Positions 61,926-64,000 of a stretch of 64,000 bases of DNA are shown piece after piece. The position numbers were made by a program, and so were the translations under genes. The notes below the pieces were generated by a model, which saw only the letters and a program-made list of their open reading frames with translations, did not search any database and had not been told where the DNA came from. Position 1 is the stretch's first letter. Each line of letters opens with the position of its first letter. This DNA comes from Panorpa germanica (lineage: Eukaryota > Arthropoda > Insecta > Mecoptera > Panorpidae), in the NCBI GenBank assembly GCA_963678705.1, contig OY783218.1, positions 12,472,152-12,536,151 of the forward strand, read 5' to 3'.

Positions 61926-63039
61926 GAGTTAGAAAGAGAACACTATATTAAATTACAAATGTTAGATAGAGATAGTATGAAAATAAATACAAACAAACAA
62001 CAGATGAAAAAAGTATTAGTGATCGATTTGTGTGGAGAAGTGGAATTTGGAAAATATTTTATTTGTTTTGTATTTAATGGTTGGGAATTTTCTGTTAATG
62101 AAATTGTTAAAGTAAGACATTATTTAAAATTAAAATAATAAACTCGTACATTCTAATTAATTGATTCATTTTATAAAAATATAAAATTCATTTTTCGAAA
62201 ATATTTTGAACATATATTAAATACGCCTGAAACGGATTATTTTCGCAACCCTCTTACTGTAACGTACACATAATTACCTACCCTCCAGGGGCATAACACA
62301 ATACAGTAAGGTATTAAGTTATTAGTAAAAGATTACAGAAGATTATATAACAGTCGGAATATTGCTGGAAGACGGACACATCAACAGTATTATTTAATGA
62401 TGAAAAAACCTTTATTACTACCTTACTATATCAGCAGAACTTTGAAAATACAAAGCTAAATTAACAGAAATTTTGTTTTTATATTTTCTCCGATTTTTTA
62501 CTTTTTTAAATATCTTAAACTTATAGCTATTTATTTAAAATTTTAATTTCTATGTAGCCGTCACATTTATAACCATCTTTTGATGTATTACAGATACTAA
62601 TAATTAATCGATTTTATTTATTTTTGTTCATCACATTCATAATATCAAAAGTTAATGTGTTGCTCGAGAAAGTGACGTATGATTAGCATTATTATGCATC
62701 TTTTTAACACTGTGTTGTATAAAAGAGTACCAAGAGTTTAATGTTCTATTAAAACAGAAAAAAGGAGGTTACAAAACGTTGTATAATATGGAACAGGTAA
62801 CTTTTGTTATATTAGATAAACCTTAAATATGCACAACTGTGTTAAATTTAATATGTAGATGATAAAAGATCATAAAACTCAATAATATGGTTTTCTGGCG
62901 CGATGCTATTCTTTTTGCTATGAGAAAATGATGGTTCAACACATATTAAAAAAAAATAAACGAAATTGAAATATCATTCAGTTATTTTATTATTTGTAGA
63001 AGTTTTAACTTTTCTTTTATTCTGCGGTCACATTTCGGA
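61926..63039. other. Intergenic AT-rich DNA
   Basis: No gene supported. TGTTGTATAAAAGAG near 62713 is shared with the hairpin at 31663-31702. Confidence 0.45.
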
Positions 63040-63310
63040 TGACGTAGCAGTAGCACGCAGTAACAATTCTATAATAAAATCCAGAGAAGCCAGAAAGCGT
63101 GGGTGCAATAGACTCATTTCAAGTCTAGGGGAGGATTTCCGGCGCCACCAAACTTTCCAAAGAGGACATAAATTGCGGATTACAGATCACCAGCGTTATC
63201 AACGCAACCCAGCCACCAGCAGTCAGTCGTCAGCCGTCGCGGCGCTCCGCGTTCCACCAGTTGGAATGTCGCGAAATAAACTATTTCGAGGAATACTCGA
63301 ATTCAATTAT
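63040..63310 (+). promoter_or_regulatory. CpG-rich patch with initiator-like sites
   Basis: About 270 bases of much higher G+C and CpG than the surroundings, including GCAGTCAGTCGTCAGCCGTC at 63220-63239 with overlapping TCAGTC initiator matches. An open frame 62966-63334 crosses it but has no ATG at its start; an internal ATG at 63267 would give only MSRNKLFRGILEFNYNEYET plus DA. It may be the promoter/first exon of a gene lying beyond the right edge. No TATA box is seen. Confidence 0.3.
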
Positions 63311-63633
63311 AACGAATACGAAACTGACGCATAAAACCGATTCATTTCAGCCATTTAAATATGTATTCGATTCTGCGAATCGTTTCAGAATATTCTTCGA
63401 TTAGTTTATTATATTTAAGGGTGGAAAAAGTCACTTATCAAGCAGATCAATTTTAACATTTTAAATTTGTATTATTTGAACACGAAAAACCCAGTTGAAA
63501 AATTGACGGAGGAATCATTCGATAGCTTGAATTGTTTTTTTATTCTATCAGATCTTCAGTTAGTTTCGAATCAGACGACCTGTCTGTTAATTTTATGTTT
63601 AAACACTAAAATATAACTACATTTAATAGGATC

Positions 63634-63921
63634 TCAGTAAACATTTTGGAGTAAATTCTATTTCATTTCTATTACTTTTTTGTCATGAACGCGTTTGTTT
63701 TCTATTCAGTCGTTCATAGGGAATGTCTCTTTTATGAGCTACAGACGGCGCAACGACTGCTCACTTTATAATAAAACCGACTCTTGTGACAGGTAGGGAA
63801 TCAATTTGAACTAAAATTGAGCAACTGTGTGTTGCTCCAACTTGTAAAACGTTAGAATTGAAATGTACGAGTGACTATAGAACTTCACCTAGTCATTCTA
63901 CTGCACCAAATGTTTACTGGG
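63634..63921 (+). mobile_element. Element B, diverged longer copy
   Basis: 288 bp: left end TCAGTAAACATTTTGGAGTA, right end CACCAAATGTTTACTGGG. The interior keeps TTTTTGTCATGAACGCGTTT, ATTCAGTCGTTCATAGGGAA and a CGGCGCAACGACT counterpart of the family's central block. It ends 79 bases before the window edge. Confidence 0.7.
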
Positions 63922-64000
63922 ATGTGAAAGCCATCCTGTTGATTTATGTCTTCCATCCACCTCACATAAATCGGTATCGACACCACAAAAACTTACAACA

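Noticed and set aside
62966..63334. 122-codon frame with a signal-peptide-like start
   Set aside because: The frame has no ATG at its start and the hydrophobic part is AT-rich flanking DNA. Only the CpG-rich patch itself is retained as a possible regulatory region.
1..64000. CRISPR arrays, operons or other prokaryotic systems
   Set aside because: The genes are spliced and animal-like. The repeats present are microsatellites and transposon-derived inverted repeats, with no regularly spaced repeat array.

Overview
This is an AT-rich animal nuclear DNA window, almost certainly from an insect. It has spliced genes with GT-AG introns, an insect-type vesicular glutamate transporter, insect-type neutral lipases, a mariner derivative and Jockey-type retroelement fragments. 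The order cannot be fixed from the sequence alone. No prokaryotic operons, CRISPR arrays, rRNA or convincing tRNA genes were seen. Most open frames in the window are chance frames in introns or intergenic DNA.

There are three protein genes. (1) At the left edge, positions 1-2786 (+) hold the last two coding exons of a secreted lipase, cut by the window edge almost exactly at the catalytic His. (2) At 5165-9646 (+) lies a complete five-exon paralogue of 358 residues. It carries the Ser-Asp-His triad and a very short lid, as in phospholipase A1-type members of the pancreatic lipase family. The last intron has the same place and phase in both genes, so they are a tandem duplicate pair. (3) On the minus strand, 30090 down to 19496, is a complete vesicular glutamate transporter (VGlut, SLC17 family) of about 590 residues in nine coding exons. 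It is convergent to the lipases. Its distal first exon follows a TATA box and initiator at 30228-30194, and the leader carries two six-residue upstream frames. A second candidate first exon at 25778-25711 splices in the same phase. The ~82-base last intron could be retained to give a different C-terminus.

Between the genes, 9.9-19.5 kb holds an inverted-repeat element (11179-11522) and an internally deleted mariner (14351-15038) whose transposase keeps its DNA-binding start and C-terminal end but lacks the catalytic middle. It also holds a (TA)28 microsatellite and a polypurine tract.

From 30.2 kb to the end I find no host gene I can defend. This part is repeat-rich. It contains a (TA)37 tract, five stretches of one ~230-290 bp inverted-repeat element family all in the same orientation (38.7, 47.8, 48.5, 52.9-53.4 and 63.6 kb), a retroelement ORF1 fragment with a zinc knuckle (40297-40938, -), two non-LTR ORF2 C-terminal fragments (58400-58976 + and 60023-60271 -), several perfect or near-perfect hairpins (31663-31702, 48164-48204, 55156-55300), and a GC/CpG-rich patch at 63040-63310 that could be the edge of a further gene. 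The window does not show an obviously new multi-gene system. The most informative points are the lipase duplication, the VGlut transcript variants and the small inverted-repeat families.
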